DNA of 24,831 nucleotides from contig DCJC01000045.1 of the NCBI GenBank assembly GCA_002317355.1, positions 7,658 through 32,488 on the forward strand, given 5' to 3'. Positions 1 to 8,721 of this stretch are shown piece after piece. Made by a program: the position numbers and the translations under genes. The stretch is from Prevotellaceae bacterium UBA1710. Its GTDB lineage: Bacteria; Bacteroidota; Bacteroidia; Bacteroidales; Bacteroidaceae. The stretch's first letter is position 1. Each line of letters opens with the position of its first letter. Below the pieces are notes generated by a model. The model worked only from the letters and a program-made list of their open reading frames with translations. It did no database searches and was not told where the DNA came from.

Positions 1-1
1 C

Positions 2-91
2 CAAAGCGAAGAATTATTGTCAGTTCAAGCACCCAAGGTGCACATTCACATTGAAGAATATAAATTCGGCGAACAGACGTTAATTACCTGA
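2..91 (+). CDS. C-terminal end of an unidentified protein (cut by window edge)
   Basis: An open frame enters from the left edge and stops at TGA 89-91. The visible 29 residues end in a mixed charged and beta-prone tail (…KVHIHIEEYKFGEQTLIT). The other frames on this strand close sooner, and the tail reads like normal protein rather than random sequence. It would be convergent with the OstA-like gene, whose stop lies 36 bp further on. I do not recognise the family. The - strand shows no mutL-like N-terminus here, although that gene often follows the OstA-like gene in relatives. It could still be a chance open frame, as only 90 bases are visible. Confidence 0.4.
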   Translation, partial: QSEELLSVQAPKVHIHIEEYKFGEQTLIT

Positions 92-127
92 TTTCCGAAT
101 TCAATCTATAGAAAGGGACTAAACGCC

Positions 128-1807
128 CTACTCTATTTTACGCTTAGGAGCCTCACGACGTTTCTCTATCTTTAGCTCGTTCTCCTTACCCTTACCACGC
201 CAGATGAATATGTCATGTTTGTTCTTCGGACGAATATCATCAAACCAGGCAAAGTTTGGAAGGCGCAGTTTATTTGGTGGAATCTGAGTGATAGGGTACA
301 TTGTGCCAGTTGACTTTGTTGCCCATATCTTTTCCAACTGTCGGTCGGGAGAGATGTACATCTTCATAGTATCGGTCTCGAGGAAATTGAGTCCGATAAT
401 GGTAGTGTCAGATTCATCTATCGGATAATATACCGCCTGCACATTACCAATCGCCCATGTCTGTCGTGGTTTTCCTTCAAGGAAATACACCTGCATTTCC
501 TTTGAAGCCAACTGATTGTAGTGGGTAGAATCCATACGTTCTATGCTCATAGCCTGCCCGATGACATCGGCATAACGGATGGTGGAATCCTGCATATATG
601 CGTGCATAACCTCACCAAGCACCTGTCTGCCCATATTCCACACGATAGGGTCTTTGTAGAGAGTAAGGCATGAATCCTTTGAATTGAACACTAACGAGTC
701 GCACACAGCCTGAATATCCGTACGATATGCTCTCACCTTATGAAATCCATGCATCACACGATACACAGAGTCTGTATTTATATTATAGGTATAGAGCTTG
801 AGCGAGTCGCCATGCACGAAGAGGGTGTCATTCTGAGAGAAGTCCATCACTACAGCTGAGTCTGTGGCATAGCCGTAACCGATATTCTCATCATAGTAGA
901 TATGATTTCCTTCAAATCTATTCTTGTTCTTCTTATCAATATATATCACATTTCCAAAGCCCTCGTTTATCTTCTTCTTACTATCAGAGAAAAGGCTGTC
1001 GGCTGTGATTGTCTTATCTTCATTCACCACAGTAGAGCGTCCATAGAGCATTGACATCTCGGTACTTGTGTTATAATAGCCGTCTGTGGTATGGATGACA
1101 TTTCCTTCATTGATGATGGTTGAAGGTCCTTTCTCATTCTTATCAGACGTGTACTCGCCTACGATATGTGCAACGGATGTACGATGGTCATAATAGAGAG
1201 TATCAGAGAGCATTGTCATATTATCGTTCTTCAGTCGAACCTTATAATAGAACACAGACTGACGTGTCTCAGTATTATACTGTCCCCAATCGGATGTCAG
1301 CGTACTCCCTTTGTCAACAAGCTTACCACCATCAAAGAAATACGCGATACCATACATACGGTCGTAGTCGAGTGAGTCGCAGAAGAGCTTTGATTTACGA
1401 TGAGTGAGTACCACATTACGACGCGCCTCAGCTCTCTCGTCATTACCATCATACCATGCCCATTCAGATTTCAAGGTAAGAGTGTCACCCTGCTTCATGC
1501 TTACATGACCAAAAGCCTCAAAGCTATTGGTCTGCTCATAGAAATAGGCACTGTCACAAGTAAGAATGCCTCCTTTATGACGGAATTTCACATTTCCTCG
1601 AGCTATCTGTGCATCAGGATGAGGACCATAGATATCGTATTGGAGTTCGTCAGCATGATCAAGATACACTCTTGGATCTTCCTTCTTGGCTCCAGTACGC
1701 TGACGACGAGGTTTGGCAGAGAAGACAACACTCAAGCCAAAAAGGCACAGGGCCATCAAAACGATGGTTCTGTGCCAGTTGATATTTTTTATTTTGCGAG
1801 TCGTCAT
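128..1807 (-). CDS. OstA/LptA-like LPS transport protein
   Basis: The protein resembles the periplasmic OstA/LptA organic-solvent-tolerance family, which bridges lipopolysaccharide between the inner and outer membranes. It is far longer than E. coli LptA (about 185 residues), as is usual for Bacteroidales versions. It starts with a basic segment and a hydrophobic stretch (residues about 12-28, IVLMALCLFGLSVVFSA), a signal peptide or anchor. Many repeating short beta strands of the type 'A.GNV.F', 'L.CDSA.FY', 'L.SDTLYYD' follow, as expected of a beta-taco fold, and the tail is strongly basic (KIEKRREAPKRKIE). I chose ATG 1807, giving 559 residues, because its A is the last base of the upstream TAA stop (TAATG coupling). 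An in-frame start at 1819 would overlap the SurA-like gene by 13 bases. It is the last gene of the guaB/PPIase block. Function is by family; the exact partner proteins are unknown. Confidence 0.82.
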   Translation of the reverse strand: MTTRKIKNINWHRTIVLMALCLFGLSVVFSAKPRRQRTGAKKEDPRVYLDHADELQYDIYGPHPDAQIARGNVKFRHKGGILTCDSAYFYEQTNSFEAFGHVSMKQGDTLTLKSEWAWYDGNDERAEARRNVVLTHRKSKLFCDSLDYDRMYGIAYFFDGGKLVDKGSTLTSDWGQYNTETRQSVFYYKVRLKNDNMTMLSDTLYYDHRTSVAHIVGEYTSDKNEKGPSTIINEGNVIHTTDGYYNTSTEMSMLYGRSTVVNEDKTITADSLFSDSKKKINEGFGNVIYIDKKNKNRFEGNHIYYDENIGYGYATDSAVVMDFSQNDTLFVHGDSLKLYTYNINTDSVYRVMHGFHKVRAYRTDIQAVCDSLVFNSKDSCLTLYKDPIVWNMGRQVLGEVMHAYMQDSTIRYADVIGQAMSIERMDSTHYNQLASKEMQVYFLEGKPRQTWAIGNVQAVYYPIDESDTTIIGLNFLETDTMKMYISPDRQLEKIWATKSTGTMYPITQIPPNKLRLPNFAWFDDIRPKNKHDIFIWRGKGKENELKIEKRREAPKRKIE

Positions 1808-3243
1808 TATTTTATCCAACCCTCGTATTCGAAATTACAGTTCTTATATCGATCATCCACACGAATATACGTATCCTTGATCTTATTCTTTACCCATTCA
1901 GTGATAAAATCAGTACGACGTTTCTCCAGTACGACATTCTTCATAACCTGGAAGTCGTCAGTAATCTTTGCACGATGGCCTTCAGTTCTTGACTTGAGCT
2001 TAATGATAGCAACAACAGTCTTCTGCTTGCTATTGATCATTGTGAATGGCTGTGAGATTTCACCCACCTGCATCTTCTCAACGACACGTGCAATCTCTGT
2101 TGGGAGATCCTTCATCTTGAACTTAGATGTATGTGCACCAATCTCTCTGTCATAGTTGGCCATAAGACCATTACTGAGTCGTGTATCCTTATCATCTGAG
2201 ATATAAGCGGCAGCCTCATCAAACGAGAACTTATTCTCGCGAATATCATTTGCTACAGAATCCAAGCGGAGAGTTGCAGCCTCGATAGCAGACTGTGCTA
2301 CCTTTGGCTTACGAAGAATATGGCGGCACTTAATCTTGTCACCACGCTTGTCAATAAGCTGGATGATATGAAAACCGAACTCTGACTCAACAATCTTACT
2401 TATCTTCTTTGGGTCTGTAAGGTTGAAGGCTACAGCCGCGAAAGATGGATCAAATTCTGCACGACCAGAATAATCAAGCTCACCACCCATACGGGCAGAA
2501 CCCGGGTCTTCAGAATAGAGACGAGCAAGAGTTGCGAAGGTTGTATTACCTTCATTGATACGCTGGGTGTACTCACGGAGCTCATCCTTTACCTTATTAA
2601 TATCCTCGATAGGGATACGTGGAGCACGAGTGATAATCTGCACCTCAACCTCAGTTGGAACGAATGGAACACTATCCTCAGGAAGATTCTTGAAGTAGTT
2701 ACGGACGTCGATAGGATTTACCTTGACATTCTCCACCAACTTCTCACGCATTCTTTGAACGAGCTGACGGTTCTTGAACTCATCATGAAGCTCGCTTCTC
2801 ATCTGGGAAATTGTCTGCTTACGATATTCCTCAAGACGTTCACGTGAACCTGCCATCTGCACCCAACCGTTTATCTGCTGATCGATAGCCGATGCAACCT
2901 CTGCATCAGTCACCTCAATACTGTCGATGGCAGCCTGATGAAGGAAGAGTTTCTGAACAGCAAGCTGCTCTGGGATACGACAATCTGGGTCGCCTCCGAA
3001 ATCAACGCCTTCCTGCTCAGCCTGAAGACGCATCATCTCAATATCAGAAAGGAGAATAGCCTCGTCGCCTACAACCCAAACCACCTCATCAACGAAATGA
3101 GGGTTGGCTATAGTATTCTCAACCTTTACAGTATCAGTGGCAGGAGTCTCGGCCATAGAGCCAAAACCGAGCTTTGATGTAACTGCAGAAGCAGCAAGTC
3201 CCATGAAAAGGAACGATGAGAGAATTATTTTCTTATTATCCAT
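1807..3243 (-). CDS. SurA-like periplasmic peptidyl-prolyl isomerase
   Basis: This 478-residue protein matches the SurA/PpiC class of periplasmic chaperone-isomerases that help fold outer-membrane proteins. A hydrophobic N-terminus (IILSSFLFMGLAASAV) gives export. Residues about 50-190 form the helical SurA N-domain, beginning FVDEVVWVVGDEAILLSDIE. A parvulin domain at about 200-305 carries the family pattern YSEDPGSARMGGELDY and FGFHIIQLIDKR. A second, more diverged parvulin-like copy begins at about 306 (CRHILRKPKV) and continues to about 415. It lies 47 bp downstream of another PpiC-type protein and overlaps the OstA-like gene by one base, so the three probably share one mRNA and act together in the periplasm on envelope assembly. 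Only the first parvulin copy looks catalytically conserved; the second may be structural. Confidence 0.85.
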   Translation of the reverse strand: MDNKKIILSSFLFMGLAASAVTSKLGFGSMAETPATDTVKVENTIANPHFVDEVVWVVGDEAILLSDIEMMRLQAEQEGVDFGGDPDCRIPEQLAVQKLFLHQAAIDSIEVTDAEVASAIDQQINGWVQMAGSRERLEEYRKQTISQMRSELHDEFKNRQLVQRMREKLVENVKVNPIDVRNYFKNLPEDSVPFVPTEVEVQIITRAPRIPIEDINKVKDELREYTQRINEGNTTFATLARLYSEDPGSARMGGELDYSGRAEFDPSFAAVAFNLTDPKKISKIVESEFGFHIIQLIDKRGDKIKCRHILRKPKVAQSAIEAATLRLDSVANDIRENKFSFDEAAAYISDDKDTRLSNGLMANYDREIGAHTSKFKMKDLPTEIARVVEKMQVGEISQPFTMINSKQKTVVAIIKLKSRTEGHRAKITDDFQVMKNVVLEKRRTDFITEWVKNKIKDTYIRVDDRYKNCNFEYEGWIK

Positions 3244-3253
3244 TATTTATTAA

Positions 3254-3276
3254 GGTGGTTTCTATAAATCACCACC
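3254..3276 (-). other. Short intercistronic hairpin between the two PPIase genes
   Basis: GGTGGT at 3254-3259 pairs with ACCACC at 3271-3276 around an 11-nt loop. It sits in the 47-bp gap, close to the start of the SurA-like gene. No U-tract follows, so it is not a terminator. It might tune translation or RNA processing between the two genes. A 6-bp stem could also be chance. Confidence 0.3.
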
Positions 3277-3290
3277 ATATAGAATTTTCA

Positions 3291-4709
3291 TTAATGCTTA
3301 TTGACCGTTGCAAGCACTTCTTTGTTTACTACAACAGGGAAACGCTCACGAAGAACGGCAAGCCAACCCTGCTCAAGAGCATCCTGATAATCTGCTACAA
3401 CCTGTGCACGAACATCGTCCATTTCCTTAGGAGCCTTGAGCACAGTACCGAATGTTGCATCGTTTGGATATTCATTGAGTGGCTTTGGAGTTGCATCCAT
3501 ACCGAATACTTCCTTATCAACGAGCTTGTTGTCACCCATCTTGAAGATTCCCTTCTCTACACGGATGCGGAGTACAGAATCTGCGTTGAATGTAGAGCGG
3601 AGAATTTCTGCCCACTCATCAAAAGGCTTACCCTTGAGAGCTTTCTTAACAGCCTGAACGTCTGCGATATCACGAGTATGATATGCTATACCCTTGAAGC
3701 GTGGTGCCTCCCAGACATAGTTTTTCTTATTCTTCTTGAAGAAAGCCTTGAGTCCTTCTTCATCCTTACTTGCTTTCTCCCAAACCTCACGATTGCTTAT
3801 CTCATAGAGAAGAAGGCCGTCGTGATATTCCTTGAAGAGATAATTCATCTCCGAATCTGTCTTAGCAAGAGAATCGGCACGCTGATCCATGATAGCCTCC
3901 TGTGTCATACCAGTAGCCTTTACCATCTGCTCAAGCTTTTCATTGATAATAGCCTCACGAATGCCACGAGAATCAATGAAGCGATGAATATCAGCACGGA
4001 GAGAATCATAAGTTGGAATATCAGAATGGCTTATCATCTTTATGATATGATAGCCGACAGGTGAAAGGACAGGCTTTGACATCTCACCATCCCTCAGAGC
4101 AAAAGCAGCATCCTCAAACTCCTTAAGTGTCTGACCACGAGAAATCTGTCCGATGATACCACCATTATTCTTTGAGCCTGGATCTTCACTATGTCTTGTT
4201 GCCATAAGGGCAAAGTCAGCTCCAGCAAGAATTGCATTATAGATAGAGTCGGCACGATTCTTCACCTTTGCCTGCACATCATTACCTGCCTGCTGTGGGA
4301 GACGAAGAAGGATATGGGCAGTAGTGACAAGTCCGTCAGCACCAATATGCTCTTTTGTTTCTTGGTAAATCTTCTGAGCCTGCAGCTCTACATCAGCCTC
4401 ATTAATAAGAGTTGGACGTACCTGCTGGTCACGATAACCAGTGTATTCCTTCTTGTAAGACTGAACAGTATCCATCTGCTCTGCAAGCGCAGCAGCAACC
4501 TTCAACTTATAGTTGGCGAAGAGATCAACATACTCCTCTATAGTCTTTTTGTCTATAACACCCTCTGTGTTATTCTTGTTGTATGAATACTCGAACTCAG
4601 AGCGGAGCACAGGTTCACCACCCACTGTCATGATGACAGGGTCATTACTCTGCGCAAAAGCTGTCAGCTGGGCTGCAAGACAGGAAGCAATAACAAAAAT
4701 CTTTTTCAC
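3291..4709 (-). CDS. PpiC-type periplasmic peptidyl-prolyl isomerase
   Basis: A 472-residue secreted parvulin. The signal peptide is clear (MKKIFVIASCLAAQLTAFAQ, cleavage after AFA or AFAQ). The N-domain at about 25-120 is SurA-like (VIMTVGGEPVLRSEFEYSY). One well-preserved parvulin domain lies at about 128-232: TAHILLRLP, then HSEDPGSKNNGGIIG, GQTLKEFEDAAFAL and VGYHIIKMI. Residues about 300-470 form a further region that resembles a decayed second parvulin plus a helical tail. It is the first gene after guaB on the same strand and heads the PPIase, SurA-like, OstA-like set. A long hairpin separates it from guaB, so it may have a promoter I could not identify, or be expressed by read-through. 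Substrates are probably outer-membrane or lipoproteins; that is inference. Confidence 0.83.
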   Translation of the reverse strand: MKKIFVIASCLAAQLTAFAQSNDPVIMTVGGEPVLRSEFEYSYNKNNTEGVIDKKTIEEYVDLFANYKLKVAAALAEQMDTVQSYKKEYTGYRDQQVRPTLINEADVELQAQKIYQETKEHIGADGLVTTAHILLRLPQQAGNDVQAKVKNRADSIYNAILAGADFALMATRHSEDPGSKNNGGIIGQISRGQTLKEFEDAAFALRDGEMSKPVLSPVGYHIIKMISHSDIPTYDSLRADIHRFIDSRGIREAIINEKLEQMVKATGMTQEAIMDQRADSLAKTDSEMNYLFKEYHDGLLLYEISNREVWEKASKDEEGLKAFFKKNKKNYVWEAPRFKGIAYHTRDIADVQAVKKALKGKPFDEWAEILRSTFNADSVLRIRVEKGIFKMGDNKLVDKEVFGMDATPKPLNEYPNDATFGTVLKAPKEMDDVRAQVVADYQDALEQGWLAVLRERFPVVVNKEVLATVNKH

Positions 4710-4743
4710 CTTAGATGCTAATACAGAAACTTGATTTCATAAT

Positions 4744-4809
4744 AAAAATAAGAGATACAATCAGTATTGCTCACATACAGTAACAATTACAACTCTATCT
4801 CTTATTTTT
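4744..4809 (-). terminator. Long stem-loop downstream of guaB, likely terminator or attenuator
   Basis: A perfect 14-bp inverted repeat (AAAAATAAGAGATA at 4744-4757, its complement at 4796-4809) encloses a 38-nt loop. The loop can form a smaller hairpin of its own (ATTGTT against AGCAAT). On the - strand the 3' arm ends in a run of Ts, then ATTATG, about 32 nt after the guaB stop. The stem is AT-rich with a large loop, so termination may be partial. That would let some transcription reach the PPIase genes. Confidence 0.5.
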
Positions 4810-4840
4810 TCTTTACTTTATAATTTCAAATATCAATTCA

Positions 4841-6319
4841 TTACTGTGGACGGCTGTAGTTTGGAGCCTCACTGGTAATAATAACCTCATGTGGATGGCT
4901 CTCAGACATACCAGCTGCTGTAATGCGAGTGAACTTAGCGTCGTGAAGCGACTCAATATCCTTCGCACCACAATAACCCATACCTGAGCGAAGACCACCA
5001 ACAAGCTGATAGATAACTTCCTGAACAGTTCCCTTATAAGGTACACGACCAGCAATACCTTCTGGAACGAGTTTCTTAGTTTCCTTTACACCGCCCTGGA
5101 AGTAACGGTCAGCAGAACCTCTCTCCATTGCCTCAAGAGAACCCATACCACGATATGACTTGAACTTACGACCATTGAAGAGGATTGTATCACCAGGAGC
5201 CTCTTCTGTACCAGCTACGAGTGAACCGATCATCACAGAGAAACCACCAGCAGCAAGAGCCTTAACGATATCACCAGAGTAACGGAGACCACCATCAGCG
5301 ATGAGAGGCACACCTGTTCCTTCGAGAGCCTTAGCTACATCATATACAGCAGAAAGCTGTGGTACACCTACACCAGCAACGATACGTGTAGTACAGATAG
5401 AACCAGGGCCGATACCAACCTTTACTGCATCAGCACCAGCCTCAACGAGAGCCTTTGCAGCCTCACCTGTAGCGATGTTACCTACAACGATATCTACATC
5501 TGGGAATGCAGCCTTTGCCTCACGTACCTTCTCAATTACGCCCTTAGAATGTCCATGAGCGGTATCGATGATGATAGCGTCAACACCAGCCTTAACGAGA
5601 GCCTCCATACGCTGGAATGTATCAGCAGTAACGCCAACACCTGCAGCAACACGAAGACGGCCCTTCTTATCCTTACATGCCATTGGCTTATCCTTAGCCT
5701 TTGTGATATCCTTGTAAGTGATAAGACCGATGAGCTTGTTGTCATCATCCACTACAGGAAGCTTCTCAATCTTGTGCTCAAGAAGAATCTGAGAAGCTGA
5801 CTGAAGATCAGCCTGCTGATGTGTAACGATGAGATTATCCTTTGTCATGACATCCTGAATCTTACGATCGAGATCGCTCTGGAAACGGAGGTCACGGTTT
5901 GTAACGATGCCTACGAGCAGACCTTCCTTATCAACAACAGGAATACCACCGATGTGATACTCAGCCATCATATCAAGCGCATCCTTAACAGTCTTCCAAG
6001 GGTTGATTGTTACAGGATCGTAAATCATACCATTCTCAGCACGCTTTACGATTGCTACCTGACGAGCCTGTTCCTCTATTGACATATTCTTGTGGATAAC
6101 ACCGATACCACCCTCACGAGCAATAGCAATAGCCATTGGTGCCTCAGTAACAGTATCCATAGCAGCTGTTACGAATGGGATTTTCAAATCAATGTTACGA
6201 GAGAACTTGGTACTAAGTGATACCTCACGTGGAAGAACTTCTGAATACGCTGGAATCAGCAATACATCATCGAAGGTTATACCTTCCATCACAACTTTGT
6301 CTGCAATAAATGAAGCCAT
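4841..6319 (-). CDS. guaB: Inosine-5'-monophosphate dehydrogenase
   Basis: GuaB oxidises IMP to XMP with NAD+, the committed step of guanine nucleotide synthesis in the cytoplasm. At 492 residues it has the normal family length. The N-terminal barrel segment reads MEGITFDDVLLIPAYS. A pair of CBS regulatory domains occupies about 97-208 (GGIPVVDKEGLLVGIVTNRD; KLPVVDDDNKLIGLIT). The barrel then resumes with IDTAHGHS at 251-258 and the catalytic loop GSICTTR, with Cys309 as the nucleophile. The flap and C-terminus (YRGMGSLEAM, YFQGGVKETKKLVPEGI) are intact. The start ATG at 6319 is preceded by AT-rich leader and a -7 element. The gene lies between recQ and the PPIase block on the same strand, with a hairpin on each side, so it may be its own unit. 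Confidence 0.97.
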   Translation of the reverse strand: MASFIADKVVMEGITFDDVLLIPAYSEVLPREVSLSTKFSRNIDLKIPFVTAAMDTVTEAPMAIAIAREGGIGVIHKNMSIEEQARQVAIVKRAENGMIYDPVTINPWKTVKDALDMMAEYHIGGIPVVDKEGLLVGIVTNRDLRFQSDLDRKIQDVMTKDNLIVTHQQADLQSASQILLEHKIEKLPVVDDDNKLIGLITYKDITKAKDKPMACKDKKGRLRVAAGVGVTADTFQRMEALVKAGVDAIIIDTAHGHSKGVIEKVREAKAAFPDVDIVVGNIATGEAAKALVEAGADAVKVGIGPGSICTTRIVAGVGVPQLSAVYDVAKALEGTGVPLIADGGLRYSGDIVKALAAGGFSVMIGSLVAGTEEAPGDTILFNGRKFKSYRGMGSLEAMERGSADRYFQGGVKETKKLVPEGIAGRVPYKGTVQEVIYQLVGGLRSGMGYCGAKDIESLHDAKFTRITAAGMSESHPHEVIITSEAPNYSRPQ

Positions 6320-6350
6320 AAATTATTATTAGAAAAATTTTTATTGCGTG

Positions 6351-6358
6351 CAAAGATA
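6351..6358 (-). promoter_or_regulatory. Probable guaB promoter -7 element
   Basis: On the - strand this reads TATCTTTG, an exact Bacteroidetes TAnnTTTG box, 31 bases before the guaB ATG. I do not see a TTTG box at the expected 19-20 bp upstream, so only the -7 half is supported. Confidence 0.5.
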
Positions 6359-6415
6359 GTATTTTTTTTCGAGATAATCGCTATAACACCCCAATTTTCT
6401 TTACCTATTAATGCA

Positions 6416-6460
6416 AATTAACGTGAAAACGGATTTTTTCAATCCATTTTCACGTTAATC
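6416..6460 (-). terminator. Strong inverted repeat between recQ and guaB
   Basis: Arms at 6417-6435 and 6441-6459 are complementary over 19 bp with one mismatch (A·C, the other strand G·T), around the 5-nt loop TTTTC. It begins about 20 bases after the recQ stop and ends about 60 bases before the guaB promoter box. On the - strand it is followed by TTGCATTAAT, not a clean U-tract. It most likely ends or stabilises the recQ transcript. Its length and near-perfection make a protein-binding or RNA-processing site an alternative. Confidence 0.5.
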
Positions 6461-6480
6461 ACGATCTTTTTTAACATGCT

Positions 6481-8655
6481 TTAGTTTGCAAGATCAGAGA
6501 GGAATTTTATCCTTACAAGACGTATTTCATCCTCTTCATAGTCTCCTCCAAGTTCATCAAGCGCAACCGAGATCTTATCGGTCTCACTCTGCATGAAATA
6601 GTCATAGATGTCATCCACAACCTCATCATCCATCACTTCCTCAAGGAAGTAATTGATATTGAGTTTTGTTCCACTATCAACTATTCGTTCAACCTCTGTG
6701 AGGAAGTCTTCAAATTCCATATTCATAGATGCAGCAATATCATCCAACGGCATGCCTTTATCTATGCTCTGGATAATCTTCACCTTCCTGAGGGAATTCT
6801 TTGCTACAGTACGAACACGGAGGTCTTCAGGACGGATAATCTCATTATCCTCACAATGTTTCTTGATAACATCACAGAACACTTGTCCGTACCTCTTAGC
6901 CTTTCCCTGACCGACGCCCTGAACGTTCTGAAGTTCCTTCAAATCAATAGGATACATTGTTGCCATCTGTTCAAGTGAGATATCCTGGAACACTACATAA
7001 GGCGGCACATTATGCTTCTTTGCCACATCCTTTCTGAGACTCTTCAGAACAGCAAACAATTCCGGATCCAAGGCAACGCCTCTTGCTGCTGGTGTGTCAT
7101 CATCTTCCTCCTCAGAGAACTCATTATCTTCAGTTATGAAGAATGGCTTAGGGTCTTTCAACCAACGCTTACCAGCAGAGGTGATCTTGATGGTTCCATA
7201 GTCCTCCACTTCCTTGCGAAGCAGTCCTTCTACGATAGCGTAACGAATAACCGGATTCCACAATTTATCGCGTTTGCCCTCACCACATCCGAATACTTCG
7301 AGTTCATGATGCTTATGGGATGTGATATCATCCGTTGGACGGCCTTTCACAAAATCGATAAGATACTGGGTACGGAAATTCTCCTTGATAGCCACAACCG
7401 ACTCAAGCACACACTTAAGTTCCTCCGTAGCCTCAAACTTCTCCTTAGGATGCAGACAGTTGTCGCAGTTGCAGCAATTATCCTCAGTATATGTTTCACC
7501 AAAATAGCTGAGAAGCAATTTCCTACGACAGAGAGAAGACTCAGCATAGGCCTCCGTTTCCTGCAACAGATGGCGGCCGATATCCTGCTCTGCCACCTGC
7601 TTGTCTGCCATGAACTTCTCCAGTTTCTGCAGATCCTTATGAGAATAGAAGGCAATACACTTACCCTCTCCGCCATCACGACCTGCACGACCCGTTTCCT
7701 GATAGTAACCTTCAAGACTCTTTGGTATATCATAGTGAATAACAAAGCGTACATCAGGCTTATCTATACCCATACCGAAGGCGATTGTTGCTACGATGAC
7801 ATCAATCTCCTCCATCAGGAAATCATCTTGTGTCTGGTTTCTTACAGGAGTATCCAGTCCTGCATGATATGGTGCTGCCTTAATCTCATTTGCACACAAC
7901 ACAGCAGCAAGTTCCTCTACTTTCTTTCGAGAAAGACAATAGACGATACCGCTCTTACCTGGATTCTGCTTGATAAACTTAATTATCTGCTTGTCAATCT
8001 GGTTGGTCTTTGTACGAACCTCATAATATAGGTTTGGACGATTGAAAGAACTTCTGAACTCCGTAGCATCAGGAATTCCGAGATTCTTCTTGATATCCAT
8101 TCTAACCTTATCTGTAGCCGTTGCGGTCAAAGCAATGACTGGTGACTTACCAATATCATTGATTATCGGGCGGATACGACGATACTCCGGACGGAAATCA
8201 TGTCCCCACTCCGAAATACAATGAGCCTCATCAATAGCATAGAATGAAATCTTAACCTGACGCAGGAAAGCCACATACTCATCCTTGGTAAGCGACTCTG
8301 GAGCCATATAGAGCAGCTTTGTCTTACCAGAGAGCACGTCGTTCTTCACCTTATCAATAGCCGACTTGTTCATGGAAGAGTTAAGGCAATGAGCTACACC
8401 ATCACTCTCACTTATGCCATTGATGACATCAACCTGATTCTTCATCAATGCGATGAGTGGTGAGATAACGATTGCCGTTCCATCCATCAAGAGAGAAGGC
8501 AACTGGTAGCACAAAGACTTGCCACCACCTGTCGGCATCAGCACGAAGGTGTCATTACCAGAGAGCAAGTTACGTATCACCTTTTCCTGGTCGCCTTTGA
8601 ACTTGTCGAAACCAAACAACTGTTTTAGTTTCTCTGTGAGATTAAGGTTTTCCAT
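6481..8655 (-). CDS. recQ: ATP-dependent DNA helicase RecQ
   Basis: RecQ is a 3'-5' DNA helicase acting in recombination and fork repair. Its 724 residues carry the complete architecture. Walker A is PTGGGKS (41-47), the DEAH box is at 142-145 followed by the aromatic loop CISEWGHDFRPEYR, and motif VI is YYQETGRAGRDGG (about 315-327). The RQC zinc site uses four cysteines (CRRKLL…CCNCDNC, about 374-401), followed by a winged helix. An HRDC domain lies at about 530-605 (LFAVLKSLRKDVAKKHNVPP). The C-terminal about 110 residues (residues about 610-724) form the helix-turn-helix extension common in Bacteroidetes RecQ, with an acidic tail. It follows clpX on the same strand after a 66-bp gap, in the clpP-clpX-recQ order typical of the group. 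Confidence 0.96.
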   Translation of the reverse strand: MENLNLTEKLKQLFGFDKFKGDQEKVIRNLLSGNDTFVLMPTGGGKSLCYQLPSLLMDGTAIVISPLIALMKNQVDVINGISESDGVAHCLNSSMNKSAIDKVKNDVLSGKTKLLYMAPESLTKDEYVAFLRQVKISFYAIDEAHCISEWGHDFRPEYRRIRPIINDIGKSPVIALTATATDKVRMDIKKNLGIPDATEFRSSFNRPNLYYEVRTKTNQIDKQIIKFIKQNPGKSGIVYCLSRKKVEELAAVLCANEIKAAPYHAGLDTPVRNQTQDDFLMEEIDVIVATIAFGMGIDKPDVRFVIHYDIPKSLEGYYQETGRAGRDGGEGKCIAFYSHKDLQKLEKFMADKQVAEQDIGRHLLQETEAYAESSLCRRKLLLSYFGETYTEDNCCNCDNCLHPKEKFEATEELKCVLESVVAIKENFRTQYLIDFVKGRPTDDITSHKHHELEVFGCGEGKRDKLWNPVIRYAIVEGLLRKEVEDYGTIKITSAGKRWLKDPKPFFITEDNEFSEEEDDDTPAARGVALDPELFAVLKSLRKDVAKKHNVPPYVVFQDISLEQMATMYPIDLKELQNVQGVGQGKAKRYGQVFCDVIKKHCEDNEIIRPEDLRVRTVAKNSLRKVKIIQSIDKGMPLDDIAASMNMEFEDFLTEVERIVDSGTKLNINYFLEEVMDDEVVDDIYDYFMQSETDKISVALDELGGDYEEDEIRLVRIKFLSDLAN

Positions 8656-8721
8656 TGTTATGCTTTTTCTGAAGGGGAAGTTAGACTTAAGTAAGGTGGA
8701 GCGTACAAACTACCACCGCGT

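Noticed and set aside
3216..4064. Long + strand frame antisense to the PPIase genes
   Set aside because: The - strand frame has clear parvulin motifs. The antisense frame only reflects its codon usage.
7012..8031. 339-codon + strand frame antisense to recQ
   Set aside because: It overlaps conserved helicase and RQC motifs on the - strand and has a cysteine- and leucine-rich shadow composition.
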